Source of the DNA: JAQCEJ01 sp040881995
GTDB lineage: Bacteria > Planctomycetota > Planctomycetia > Planctomycetales > Planctomycetaceae
Assembly (NCBI GenBank): GCA_040881995.1
Contig: JBBECD010000251.1
Location: 1 to 55,045, forward strand
Length of the DNA: 55,045 bases
Reading direction: 5' to 3'
The notes beneath the pieces were generated by a model. That model saw only the letters and a program-made list of their open reading frames with translations, was not told the DNA's origin and ran no database searches. Numbering within the stretch: the stretch's first letter is position 1; every line of letters starts with the position of its first letter. The translations under genes and the position numbers were made by a program. Below, piece by piece: positions 7,490-15,281 of the stretch.

Positions 7490-8974
7490 TCACACCAGCG
7501 ACGTATGCCCCATCAGATACCGGTCGCATTCCCGCGCGGCGGCGCGGCCTTCGTTGATGGCCCACACGATCAGGCTTTGGCCGCGGCGGCAGTCGCCGGC
7601 GGCGAAGACTTTCTCGATCGACGTCGCGAATCGGCCGTACTCCGCCTGAAAGTTGCTCCGGGGATCGGTCGCCAGGCCGAGTTCTTCGGCGATTTTTTGC
7701 TCGGGGCCGAGAAAACCCAACGCGAGAAACACCAGGTCGGCTTCGAGAACCCGCTCCGAACCGGGGACCGCTGAAAACGGCGGACCTTTGTCGGCGGGGC
7801 GGGTCCAGTCGACCTGACGGATCGTCATCGCTTTCACGCGTCCCTGTTCGTCGCCGTGAAATTCAACCGTCTCGACCGAGAACTCGCGCGGATCTTTACC
7901 GAAAACCGCCGCCACTTCAGCATGACCGTAATCGACGCGGAAGACTTTCGGCCACTGCGGCCAGGGGTTCGTCGGTGCCCGGAATTCCGGCGGACGCGGC
8001 ACGATTTCGAGATTGACCAGACTCTTGCAGCCGTGCCGCATCGAGGTGCCGATGCAGTCGGTCCCGGTATCGCCGCCGCCAATGACGACGACGTGTTTCC
8101 CTTTCGCATTGATGTAATTGCCGTCGGCATGTTCGCTGTCGAGCAGGCTCTTGGTGTTGCCGTGCAGGAACTCCATCGCGAAATGAATTCCCTCGAGATC
8201 GCGGCCGGTAATGTGCAGATCGCGCGGCTTCGTCGCACCGGTGCAGAGGACGACGGCATCGAAGTCGTCGAGCAGTTTTTTCGCGGGGAGGTCGACGCCG
8301 ATTTGGATATTGGTGACGAAGTGCACCCCCTCGGCTTCCATCAGATCGACGCGGCGCTGCACGAGCGATTTGTCGAGTTTCATGTTGGGGATGCCGTACA
8401 TCAAGAGGCCGCCGATGCGGTCGGCTCGCTCGTACACGGTCACTTCGTGTCCCACCGAATTGAGCTGCGCGGCACACGCCAGCCCGGCGGGCCCCGAACC
8501 GACGACGGCGACTTTCTTGCCGGTGCGCACTTCGGGCGGGTTCGGCACGACCCAGCCTTCTTCGAAACCGCGATCGATAATCGCAGCTTCGATGTTCTTG
8601 ATCGTCACCGGCGGTTCGTTGATGCCGAGTACGCACGAGCCTTCGCACGGTGCCGGACAGACGCGGCCGGTGAATTCGGGAAAATTGTTCGTTTTGTGCA
8701 ACCGGTCGAGCGCTTCGCGCCAGTGGCCGCGATAAACGAGATCGTTCCACTCGGGGATCAGATTATTGATCGGGCAGCCGGCGGCCATGCCGGCGATCAG
8801 CGAACCGGTGTGACAGAACGGCACGCCGCAATCCATGCAACGAGCCCCTTGGCTGACGAGTTCTTCCTCGGAGGCGTGGCCGTGAAATTCGTTCCAGTCG
8901 AGAATGCGCAGCTTCGGCGGCCGGTCGCAGGGAACGTGCCTTTCGATGGTCATAAAACCTTTGGGATCACCCAT
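7490..8974 (-). CDS. gltD: glutamate synthase small subunit (NADPH-type, GltD)
   Basis: A 494-residue GltD. The N-terminal iron-sulfur region has Cys47, Cys50 and Cys54 (CMDCGVPFC), Cys67, and the second cluster CPAPCEGSC at 106-114. An FAD-binding VAVVGSGPAGLACAAQ follows near residue 156, then GGLLMYGIPNMKLDK, the NADPH-site VVVIGGGDTGTDC, and the C-terminal FAAGDCRRGQSLIVWAINEG. It passes electrons from NADPH to the large subunit, which makes glutamate from glutamine and 2-oxoglutarate. No gltB lies on either side, so the large subunit must be elsewhere or this is a GltD-like oxidoreductase serving another partner. All cofactor motifs look intact. Confidence 0.9.
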   Translation of the reverse strand: MGDPKGFMTIERHVPCDRPPKLRILDWNEFHGHASEEELVSQGARCMDCGVPFCHTGSLIAGMAAGCPINNLIPEWNDLVYRGHWREALDRLHKTNNFPEFTGRVCPAPCEGSCVLGINEPPVTIKNIEAAIIDRGFEEGWVVPNPPEVRTGKKVAVVGSGPAGLACAAQLNSVGHEVTVYERADRIGGLLMYGIPNMKLDKSLVQRRVDLMEAEGVHFVTNIQIGVDLPAKKLLDDFDAVVLCTGATKPRDLHITGRDLEGIHFAMEFLHGNTKSLLDSEHADGNYINAKGKHVVVIGGGDTGTDCIGTSMRHGCKSLVNLEIVPRPPEFRAPTNPWPQWPKVFRVDYGHAEVAAVFGKDPREFSVETVEFHGDEQGRVKAMTIRQVDWTRPADKGPPFSAVPGSERVLEADLVFLALGFLGPEQKIAEELGLATDPRSNFQAEYGRFATSIEKVFAAGDCRRGQSLIVWAINEGRAAARECDRYLMGHTSLV

Positions 8975-9244
8975 TTCAAATCATCCTGGCCGGTATAGCG
9001 GTCTTGCCTGATGCCGGTTCGTCGGCGCACAACAGGTCTTTTGTTTATGGTCAATGGAATCGTGATTCCTGAATATGCCGAAGATCGGCGGGATGCCGTC
9101 GTCGCCTTGCGTGGCAATTGCCGGATGCGGGGACGCGAGACCGGTCGATTGGAAAACCGATCGCGTCCCACGCCGCGTTTTCAGGACCATATAGCTTATC
9201 CCTGACGGCGGGGGTCACGCAAGCCTGCGGAATTCGATTACGTG

Positions 9245-9304
9245 GGAGTACAGCCTTTAGGCTGCTCTTCAAATCGAAAGACGGCAGGCTAAAGGCTGTA
9301 CTCC
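9245..9304. repeat. REP-like paired inverted repeat, 20-bp arms
   Basis: The left arm 9245-9264 and the right arm 9285-9304 are complementary at 19 of 20 positions, with a 20-base loop. The core is GTACAGCCTTTAG. I recall related 'GTACAGCCTTTAG' palindromes dispersed in planctomycete genomes. Role unknown. Confidence 0.7.
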
Positions 9305-9369
9305 AACACCTCACGGCAGAATGCTAAAGTGTTTACGGAAATTCCAAGCCTTTTCCTCTCTACGCCCCT

Positions 9370-9392
9370 GCGCCTCCGCAGCTCCGCGTTAA
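9370..9392 (+). repeat. arm of an inverted pair bracketing the 9403-10842 gene
   Basis: This 23-base arm begins GCGCCTCCGCAG and ends CCGCGTTAA. Its reverse complement matches 10883-10905 at about 19 of 23 positions. It lies 10 bases beyond the stop of the minus-strand gene. Confidence 0.4.
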
Positions 9393-9402
9393 AAAATGGC
9401 CT

Positions 9403-10842
9403 TTACGGTTTCTTCGCTTCGACGCCGTCGTCCCCCAGTCGCATGCCGATGTCGGGGGGTAATTTGCCGACGGGTTTATCGATGGCGCCGTGGTCGTCGA
9501 CGTAGTTCTCGCCGATGCCCCAGACGATCGCAGTATCTTCGTCGCGCCGGTATTGCATCGCTGCTCCGGTTGTTGAAAAGGGATCGAATGGAATATCTGC
9601 GATGATGTTTGCTACGACAAGATCCGACAAATCGTCGGGAAAATTGCCGTTGATCCTTTCAAAAATCTGCAACGCAAGCCAGAGTTCGAGCGCATATTGA
9701 CGGCTTTCCTCTTTGAGGCACGTTTCGTCCACCCCGCGGTATGACTTCAGAGACGATCGGGCCAGAATCGACTTCATGTAAAACTGGTCGATCTCCGTCG
9801 GGCTCAGAGTCCCCATCGGATAACTTTGCCCGGAATCCGGTTCGAACATGGTGAGCGTTCCGGTCCACGGCCGGCGGTCTTTTACCGGTAAATCGACCTG
9901 ATCCAGTGTGCGCGCGTAAAAATGCTGTGCGATCAATTGTGCCATGCGCGGTTCGAAACTGAATTTAAGGACGAACCAGACATGCAGTTTTTCTGCTGGG
10001 GTGTCGTTCTTACCGGGCTTCAAGAATCCCGCGACCATCTCTGCGTCGTTGGTCGAATTCCTGTAGGTCAAATAATCGCATTTCACAAAAACGGATTTGG
10101 CCGGCGTCGTTTGATAGCGGCGATGGACCTCATCCAAGATCTCGCGCAATAACTCCTCCGTCATCGCGGGATGTTGCGTCAGTTCCTCAAGTCCTTTGAT
10201 GCTGATCACGAGATAAACTGCACCGAGCATGCGTTGCATCGGCGTGCCGTGAAAGGCGATTTGCCGGCTGGAGCGATACAACGTTCGTATCCAGATCCAC
10301 GCCTCGTTCACGTTTCCTTCCGTCAGCAGCCGCGACCATTCCAATTGTGCCAGCCGCGCGATTTCTCTGACGGCATACACGTCCGGCAGAGAAAGACCGA
10401 GGTGCAAGTCCTTCGGCTGTTCCAGCAGAAAATCGGACTTCTCCGTCCCCGCTTTCCATCGCTCTAATGCCGGGCGGTTGTCGTCGACCCATTGGCGGAT
10501 TTCCGGCGTCGCGGTCGGCCAGCCGTTATCGATGGCGTCGCTCATTTCGGTGCTGAGGTCGCGACCCGGTATCTTCGGCAGCGGCACCAGCATGTCAATC
10601 GCCGCCTCGAAATCGAGCCAGGCGTTGTCCTCATCGGCGATCTTTACCGTCCCGAACGCTTCGACATCGAACGGATCGCCGATATCGGGAATGTTGCTGA
10701 CCAGCCGCTGAAAGTAGACGAACGGCGAGAGAATTAATCCCACGACCACAATCGCCGGGATGACATATCGCCATCTCAGAAGCCGCACAAACCAGGGCAT
10801 GGGCGGAATGTCGATCGTTTCAACAGGCTGGCCTTCGGGCAT
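9403..10842 (-). CDS. single-pass membrane protein of unknown function
   Basis: A 479-residue protein with a short cytoplasmic N-terminus, one hydrophobic segment at ~residues 28-47 (VIPAIVVVGLILSPFVYF) and a long soluble, mostly helical remainder that should lie outside the membrane. The C-terminal part contains IPFDPFSTTGAAMQYRRDED and TAIVWGIGENYVDDHGA. That pattern, 'YRR..D..ivWSvGeN..DDgG', recurs in many planctomycete proteins with type-II-pilin-like or unknown domains. GGAG five bases before the ATG supports the start. The gene stands alone and is bracketed by an inverted repeat. Function unknown. Confidence 0.75.
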   Translation of the reverse strand: MPEGQPVETIDIPPMPWFVRLLRWRYVIPAIVVVGLILSPFVYFQRLVSNIPDIGDPFDVEAFGTVKIADEDNAWLDFEAAIDMLVPLPKIPGRDLSTEMSDAIDNGWPTATPEIRQWVDDNRPALERWKAGTEKSDFLLEQPKDLHLGLSLPDVYAVREIARLAQLEWSRLLTEGNVNEAWIWIRTLYRSSRQIAFHGTPMQRMLGAVYLVISIKGLEELTQHPAMTEELLREILDEVHRRYQTTPAKSVFVKCDYLTYRNSTNDAEMVAGFLKPGKNDTPAEKLHVWFVLKFSFEPRMAQLIAQHFYARTLDQVDLPVKDRRPWTGTLTMFEPDSGQSYPMGTLSPTEIDQFYMKSILARSSLKSYRGVDETCLKEESRQYALELWLALQIFERINGNFPDDLSDLVVANIIADIPFDPFSTTGAAMQYRRDEDTAIVWGIGENYVDDHGAIDKPVGKLPPDIGMRLGDDGVEAKKP

Positions 10843-11177
10843 GTCGACTCCGACTCGTAACAGGATATAAAGCCAAAGAATATTAACGCGAAGTCGCAGA
10901 GGCGCGGAGATGCGAAGATTAGATGGCGCGACTCTACGCTAAAATCACCTTTCAAGGCGTTGAACGAACCAAAACCGGCCCCGGTTCATCAATGGACGAC
11001 GTTTTTCGGTGCATCCGTCCCTGTGCGGGGCGTTAAACCTTAACGATTGCACCAATTGCGCGGCTGGATAATCGATTCCACGCTCGCAAACGGTAAATTG
11101 GGTACGAAGGTGACAACCCGCATATCCGATAACACATGAAAGATGGATCGCCTTTTGACGCCGTGGAGTCCGCTTTC
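10843..11177. other. intergenic region between divergent genes
   Basis: It lies between the minus-strand 9403-10842 gene and the TolC-type gene. It holds one 23-base arm at 10883-10905, the inverted partner of 9370-9392, and otherwise nothing I can assign. A frame extending the TolC gene upstream to 11136 is discussed with that gene. Confidence 0.45.
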
Positions 11178-12686
11178 ATGAGAGTTTGTTCCGATTACCT
11201 TCTCGCTTCATTATTGCTGCTGAACGGCCTTGCCGCCGGGTGTCAGACGACGAACAGCTCGGCTCATCTGCGGCCTCGGGGTGAAAGCCAACGGCTGGCG
11301 GCGCGGGGGGCCGCTTCGGTTGCCGAAGAGCAGAACCAACAACAGGATCGGAAGAACTCGGCGATCATCCCGGCGTCGGCTGAAGCTGAGGCCGATGACG
11401 TAACAACGGCTGCGGATGACGAGTTTCTCCCCGATGAACTCGATCTCACCGAAACGCTCGCAGCCACCGGACCCGTCTCGCTCGCACAACTCGAAGAACT
11501 CGCCCTCGAACACAATCCCGCCATTTTGCAAGCGACGGCGATCGCTCACAAAGCCGAAGGCTTCAAATGCCAGGTCGGGCTCAGTCCGAACCCGACAGTC
11601 GGTTATAACGCGACGCAGTTGGGCGATCAGGGGACCGATCAGCACACTGGGTTCGTCGAGCAGGAATTCGTCACCGGAGGCAAACTTTCGAAAAACCGCG
11701 ACGTCCTGCGGCAGGAAGTTCAGACCAAACTCTGGGACGTCGAAACCCAACGCCATCGCGTGCTCACCGACGTGCGGCAACTGTTCTACACGGCGTTGGC
11801 CGCTCAACGCCGCATGGAACTTGCCTCGGAATTCGAGAAAGTCGCCACGGAAGGAGTTCGCGTCGCCAACTTGCGTTTTAACGCTCAAGAAGCAGCGAAG
11901 CCCGAGGTATTGCAGGCGGAGATTCAGCTCAACCAGATTCTGTTGATGCGTCAGCAGGCGGAGATCGTCTATCACAACGCCTGGAAACAAATGGCGGCGA
12001 TGGTGGGTCTCCCCGGCATGCAGCCGCGACCGCTCGACGGAGCGCTCGACCTCGAACAACGCGAACGCCACTGGGAAACGACCGAGCAGGAATTGCTCGC
12101 TTCGAGTCCCGAACTGGAAGCGGCCCATTCGCGGCTGACGCGGGCGCAGTTGTATTACGAACGGCAAATGGCGCAGGCGATTCCCAACGTCACGGTGTTT
12201 CTCGGGGCGGGAAAAGACTACGGCACGAACGACGATTTTTTCGTGAACACGCAGGTCGGCCTGCCCTTGCCGATTTATAACCGGAATCAGGGGAACGTCG
12301 ACGCCGCGTATGCAGAACTGGTCCGCGCCTCGCAAAACGTCGAGCGGATAAGCAACTCCATCACATCGCGGCTGGCGAAAGTCCGCAGCGATTACGACGT
12401 GGCCCGCGTGGCGGTCGAACGCTATCAGGCGGAAATTCTGCCGCGTGCGAGCGAGACGCTGACGCTGGCCGAGCAAGCCTATGCAGCCGGTGAATTCGAC
12501 TTCTTCTCGGTCTATCTCTCCCGCCGGATCTATCTCGACACGAACCTGGATTACGTCAGCCGGCAACTCGATCTTCGTCAGGCCGACGCCCTGCTCGACG
12601 GCCTGCTGCTGACCGGCGGCCTCGACGACGTCACCGACGTGGAATACTCCAGCGAACTCCGCGACCAGACGTTTAGCCAGCAGTGA
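11178..12686 (+). CDS. outer-membrane efflux lipoprotein, TolC/CzcC type
   Basis: A 502-residue protein with a lipoprotein signal (LLLLNGLAAGC, lipidated Cys22), a ~90-residue low-complexity linker, then two OEP-like repeats: SLAQLEELALEHNPAILQA starts the first and ASSPELEAAHSRLTRAQLYY the second. Long heptad-like helices and the segment NTQVGLPLPIYNRNQGNVDA are typical of CzcC/CusC-type channels of RND metal or drug pumps. ATG 11178 is preferred: GGAG lies nine bases before it and the lipobox is then at the right distance. ATG 11136 is in frame but would bury the signal. No RND or membrane-fusion gene is adjacent, so the partner pump is elsewhere. Confidence 0.85.
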   Translation: MRVCSDYLLASLLLLNGLAAGCQTTNSSAHLRPRGESQRLAARGAASVAEEQNQQQDRKNSAIIPASAEAEADDVTTAADDEFLPDELDLTETLAATGPVSLAQLEELALEHNPAILQATAIAHKAEGFKCQVGLSPNPTVGYNATQLGDQGTDQHTGFVEQEFVTGGKLSKNRDVLRQEVQTKLWDVETQRHRVLTDVRQLFYTALAAQRRMELASEFEKVATEGVRVANLRFNAQEAAKPEVLQAEIQLNQILLMRQQAEIVYHNAWKQMAAMVGLPGMQPRPLDGALDLEQRERHWETTEQELLASSPELEAAHSRLTRAQLYYERQMAQAIPNVTVFLGAGKDYGTNDDFFVNTQVGLPLPIYNRNQGNVDAAYAELVRASQNVERISNSITSRLAKVRSDYDVARVAVERYQAEILPRASETLTLAEQAYAAGEFDFFSVYLSRRIYLDTNLDYVSRQLDLRQADALLDGLLLTGGLDDVTDVEYSSELRDQTFSQQ

Positions 12687-12710
12687 TGAAATCGAGGGAT
12701 GAAGGACGAG

Positions 12711-12780
12711 GGATGAGGGATGAGTCAGAAAAAATGCGATGATCGTCTTCTCTGACTCATCCTTCATCCTTTTCTTTTAG
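12711..12780 (+). terminator. 19-bp paired repeat with T-tract, probable terminator
   Basis: The arms 12711-12729 and 12751-12769 are complementary at 18 of 19 positions (core GGATGAGTCAGA) and are followed by TTTTCTTTT. It lies 25 bases after the TolC-type stop. A further copy of one arm is at 47556-47587, so the sequence is also a dispersed repeat. Confidence 0.6.
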
Positions 12781-12826
12781 GGCCGCCCTCATTCCCCTTC
12801 GCCGCTTGCGACACGCACACGTCACT

Positions 12827-12857
12827 GGTACGATCAGATGACCTAGATGATCGTACC
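12827..12857 (+). promoter_or_regulatory. 10-bp perfect dyad, candidate operator
   Basis: GGTACGATCA (12827-12836) and TGATCGTACC (12848-12857) form a perfect inverted repeat with an 11-base spacer, 35 bases before the ATG of the DUF1080/beta-lactamase gene. Centre and distance fit a repressor operator or a 5' UTR hairpin. No regulator can be named. Confidence 0.4.
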
Positions 12858-12891
12858 ACGACCCCTTCATCCTGTTTCCAGGAGACGCGTC

Positions 12892-14736
12892 ATGCCTGCT
12901 CGATTCACCTCAATGATTGCGTTCGCACTGTTGCTCGCGCTGCAATTCGTCGTTCCGTCTTCGCTGCCGGCCCAGAACTGGAGCGAAGAGCAAATCCCCA
13001 AGCTCCCGCGGGGAGAAACGCCGATTCACCTGTTTAACGGCGTCGACTTCACCGGTTGGACGGGGCACGTCGAGAAGTATTTCTTCATCGAAGAGGGCGT
13101 GATCGTCGGCCGAAACACCGAAGACAACGCTCCCAAGTCGAGCACCTATCTGATCACGAACGAAAAGTATCACGACTTCAGGCTGATTTTCGAAAGCCGG
13201 CTCGTCACCAGCGAAATGCATTCGGGCATCGCCCTCTGGGGCAAACCCGTTGAAAAGGAGGAAGGGCCGTTTTCGTATCAGGGGCATCTCGTGATGTACC
13301 CGTCGGCCTACGGATATTACGACCTGTTCGGCCGCAACAGCATCTATCAGGATACGCTCGGCGTCGCGCAAAAAGCGGGCTTGCAGCACGAATGGAATCA
13401 GATGGAAATCGTGGCGACCGGCAATCGCATTTGTCACGTCGTCAACGGCCGCCTCGTCGCCGACTGGTCCGACCCGCATCCCGAATTGTGCGGCGTAGGA
13501 CCGATCGGCCTGCAATTGCATTCCAACAGCGTGGCACAAGACGTTCAGTGGCGCGGTCTGATTCTAACCGAAAATCCTCGTCCCGTGCTCGTGACCGCGA
13601 CCAATCGCGATCTCGGTTTGCGATTCGACGCCGATCCGGTGGAAGCCGGACTGGAGCCGGCGGAATTGAGCAAGATCGACGACCGGATGCAGGAATTTGT
13701 GGCGCAGAAACAGATCGCCGGCGCGGTGACGCTGGTGGCCCGCCGCGGCCGCGTGGTGCATCACGAAGCGGTCGGTTTCGCGGACGTCGCCGCCGGTCGG
13801 CCGATGGAAAAAGAGACCCTCTTCGCGATCGCCTCGATGACGAAACCGATCACCGCGGCCGCGGTGATGATTTTGAGAGACGAAGGAAAACTCGAACTGG
13901 ACGATCCGGTGTCGAAATACATTCCCGAGTTCAAAGACGCGACGCTCGCCGAGAGGAAGAAGCCGCCGCGCGAAATCACGATCCGCGATTGCCTGCGTCA
14001 CACGAACGGCCTGGTGAGCGATCAGAAGAATACGGGAACGCTCGAAGAGACGTCGGTCGATCTCGCGAAATCGGAACTGGCATTTGCGCCCGGGACAAAA
14101 TGGCAATACGGCCCGGGATTGAGCGTCGCCGGCCGCGTCGTCGAAATCGTATCGGAGCAGAACTTCGCAGACTTTCTCGCCGAGCGGATTTTCGTTCCGC
14201 TCGAAATGAACGACACGACGTTTCATCCGAGCGAAGAGCAAATGGCGCGGCTGGCTCATCTGTATCAGCCGACGGCCGACAAGACCGACATCGAGCCGGG
14301 ACATCACTGGTTATACGATGTGACCCCCGACTCGTCGCCGAACCCGTCCGGGGGCTTGTACTCGACGGCGGACGATCTGGTGCGATTCTACCAGATGATT
14401 CTCAACGGCGGCGATTTGAACGGCGTGCACATTCTTTCGAGTGCCGCGATCGACGAGATGACCGCATTGCAGACGGAAGAGTTACAGACCGGTTTCACCC
14501 CCGGGAACGGCTGGGGCCTCGGCTTCGCGCTCATCCGCAATCCGCAAGGCCCGACGGACATGCTCTCGCCCGGCTCATACGGCCACGGCGGCGCCTTCGG
14601 CACGCAGGGCTGGATCGACCCCCGGCGGGAAATGATCTACATCCTGCTCATCGCCCGCCAAAACTTCGGCAACGGCGACGCCTCCGACATCCGCGCCGTC
14701 TTCCAGCGCATGGCTGTGAACGCGGTGCGGAACTGA
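12892..14736 (+). CDS. secreted DUF1080 domain fused to a class C beta-lactamase-fold serine hydrolase
   Basis: A 614-residue protein with a Sec signal (MIAFALLLALQFVVPSSLPA). Residues ~40-230 form a DUF1080/3-keto-disaccharide-hydrolase-like jelly roll: HLFNGVDFTGWTG, DFRLIFESRLV, SGIALWG, WNQMEIVATGNRICHVVNGR. Residues ~255-610 are a PF00144 serine hydrolase with the SxxK nucleophile SMTK (Ser315, Lys318), the second motif at QYGPG (Tyr406) and GHGGAFGT as the third. The catalytic set is complete, so an esterase, peptidase or beta-lactamase-like activity is plausible. ATG 12892 has AGGAG eight bases upstream. The DUF1080 part probably binds or cleaves carbohydrate. Confidence 0.88.
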   Translation: MPARFTSMIAFALLLALQFVVPSSLPAQNWSEEQIPKLPRGETPIHLFNGVDFTGWTGHVEKYFFIEEGVIVGRNTEDNAPKSSTYLITNEKYHDFRLIFESRLVTSEMHSGIALWGKPVEKEEGPFSYQGHLVMYPSAYGYYDLFGRNSIYQDTLGVAQKAGLQHEWNQMEIVATGNRICHVVNGRLVADWSDPHPELCGVGPIGLQLHSNSVAQDVQWRGLILTENPRPVLVTATNRDLGLRFDADPVEAGLEPAELSKIDDRMQEFVAQKQIAGAVTLVARRGRVVHHEAVGFADVAAGRPMEKETLFAIASMTKPITAAAVMILRDEGKLELDDPVSKYIPEFKDATLAERKKPPREITIRDCLRHTNGLVSDQKNTGTLEETSVDLAKSELAFAPGTKWQYGPGLSVAGRVVEIVSEQNFADFLAERIFVPLEMNDTTFHPSEEQMARLAHLYQPTADKTDIEPGHHWLYDVTPDSSPNPSGGLYSTADDLVRFYQMILNGGDLNGVHILSSAAIDEMTALQTEELQTGFTPGNGWGLGFALIRNPQGPTDMLSPGSYGHGGAFGTQGWIDPRREMIYILLIARQNFGNGDASDIRAVFQRMAVNAVRN

Positions 14737-14786
14737 TTCGCTTTTTCGCTTAGTTGAAAAAATTCCTCGTCCAGGGATATTCTCCG

Positions 14787-14815
14787 TTGACATTTTACTA
14801 CTCTTGTAGTAAAAA
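14787..14815 (+). promoter_or_regulatory. promoter of the blaI-like/M56 operon
   Basis: A perfect TTGACA at 14787-14792 is followed 17 bases later by TAAAAA at 14810-14815. The first of two operator dyads overlaps the spacer and the -10 box, the classic arrangement for repression by blocking polymerase. Confidence 0.7.
14793..14814 (+). promoter_or_regulatory. BlaI/MecI-type operator 1
   Basis: TTTTACTAC (14793-14801) and GTAGTAAAA (14806-14814) form a perfect 9-bp dyad with a 4-base spacer. TACTAC...GTAGTA is close to the operator known for BlaI/MecI repressors, and the gene downstream is a BlaI family member. Confidence 0.75.
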
Positions 14816-14833
14816 TTATGACGCTCGTCATAA
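14816..14833 (+). promoter_or_regulatory. BlaI/MecI-type operator 2
   Basis: TTATGAC (14816-14822) and GTCATAA (14827-14833) form a perfect 7-bp dyad, again with a 4-base spacer. Its centre is 21 bp from that of operator 1, two helical turns, so two repressor dimers could sit on the same face. Both fit the pattern TTANNAC-N4-GTNNTAA. Confidence 0.65.
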
Positions 14834-14858
14834 AGTGCCTCTTAATGGAGAACCAATC

Positions 14859-15281
14859 ATGGGGCGGAATGCGATTCGCGTGACGGAAGGGGAGTTGGAA
14901 CTCCTCTCGATGTTGTGGAGTTCCGGCCCGCTCACGTTGCGGGGGGCTCATCAAGAGTTCGGCAAGCTCGGGCGACGCATCGGATATTCGACGATGCAAA
15001 CCCGGCTGAACCGACTGGTCGATAAACAACTCGTCGAAAAGACTCCCGAACACCCGGCGAGTTATCGAGCCGTCGTCACGCGCCATCAGGTGACGCTAGG
15101 GCATCTGCGGCAGATCGTCGACAAACTCTGTTCCGGCGACGTCGTCCCTTTGGTCGCCCGCTTGCTCGATGAGCAGGTCTTAACCCCCGACCAGATCGCC
15201 GAACTCGAACAGTTGCTTTCGCAGGCACAGAAAAAGTCCGCTAAATCCAAGCGAGGAGGTCGCCATGAATCTCGCAGTTGA
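14859..15281 (+). CDS. BlaI/MecI/CopY family transcriptional repressor
   Basis: A 140-residue winged-helix repressor: VTEGELELLSMLWSSGPLTL, then the recognition-helix region GYSTMQTRLNRLVDKQLVEK, then the dimerisation helices with LVARLLDEQVLTPDQIAELE and a basic tail. ATG 14859 is preferred to the longer frame because GGAG is eight bases upstream and the conserved N-terminus follows; the longer frame would run through the operators. Overlaps the M56 gene by 17 bases. In the known systems the repressor is cleaved when the M56 partner is activated. Here it very likely represses its own operon through the two dyads just upstream. Confidence 0.92.
   Translation: MGRNAIRVTEGELELLSMLWSSGPLTLRGAHQEFGKLGRRIGYSTMQTRLNRLVDKQLVEKTPEHPASYRAVVTRHQVTLGHLRQIVDKLCSGDVVPLVARLLDEQVLTPDQIAELEQLLSQAQKKSAKSKRGGRHESRS

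Larger units (their letters stand above)
8975..9402. other. 430-bp intergenic region with repeat elements
   Basis: No gene seen. It carries the long inverted-repeat pair at 9245-9304 and one arm (9370-9392) of an inverted pair that brackets the next gene. Promoter signals for gltD should lie near 8980-9060 but none is clear. Confidence 0.5.

Noticed and set aside
7856..8998. 380-codon frame antisense to gltD
   Set aside because: Long antisense frames are common in G+C-rich genes; the gltD frame has all cofactor motifs.
11211..12767. 518-codon frame antisense to the TolC-type gene
   Set aside because: No domain pattern; composition is that of a codon shadow; it starts in the terminator repeat.
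13392..14753. 453-codon frame overlapping the DUF1080/beta-lactamase gene in another frame
   Set aside because: Extreme Arg content and no motifs; the real gene has complete catalytic motifs.
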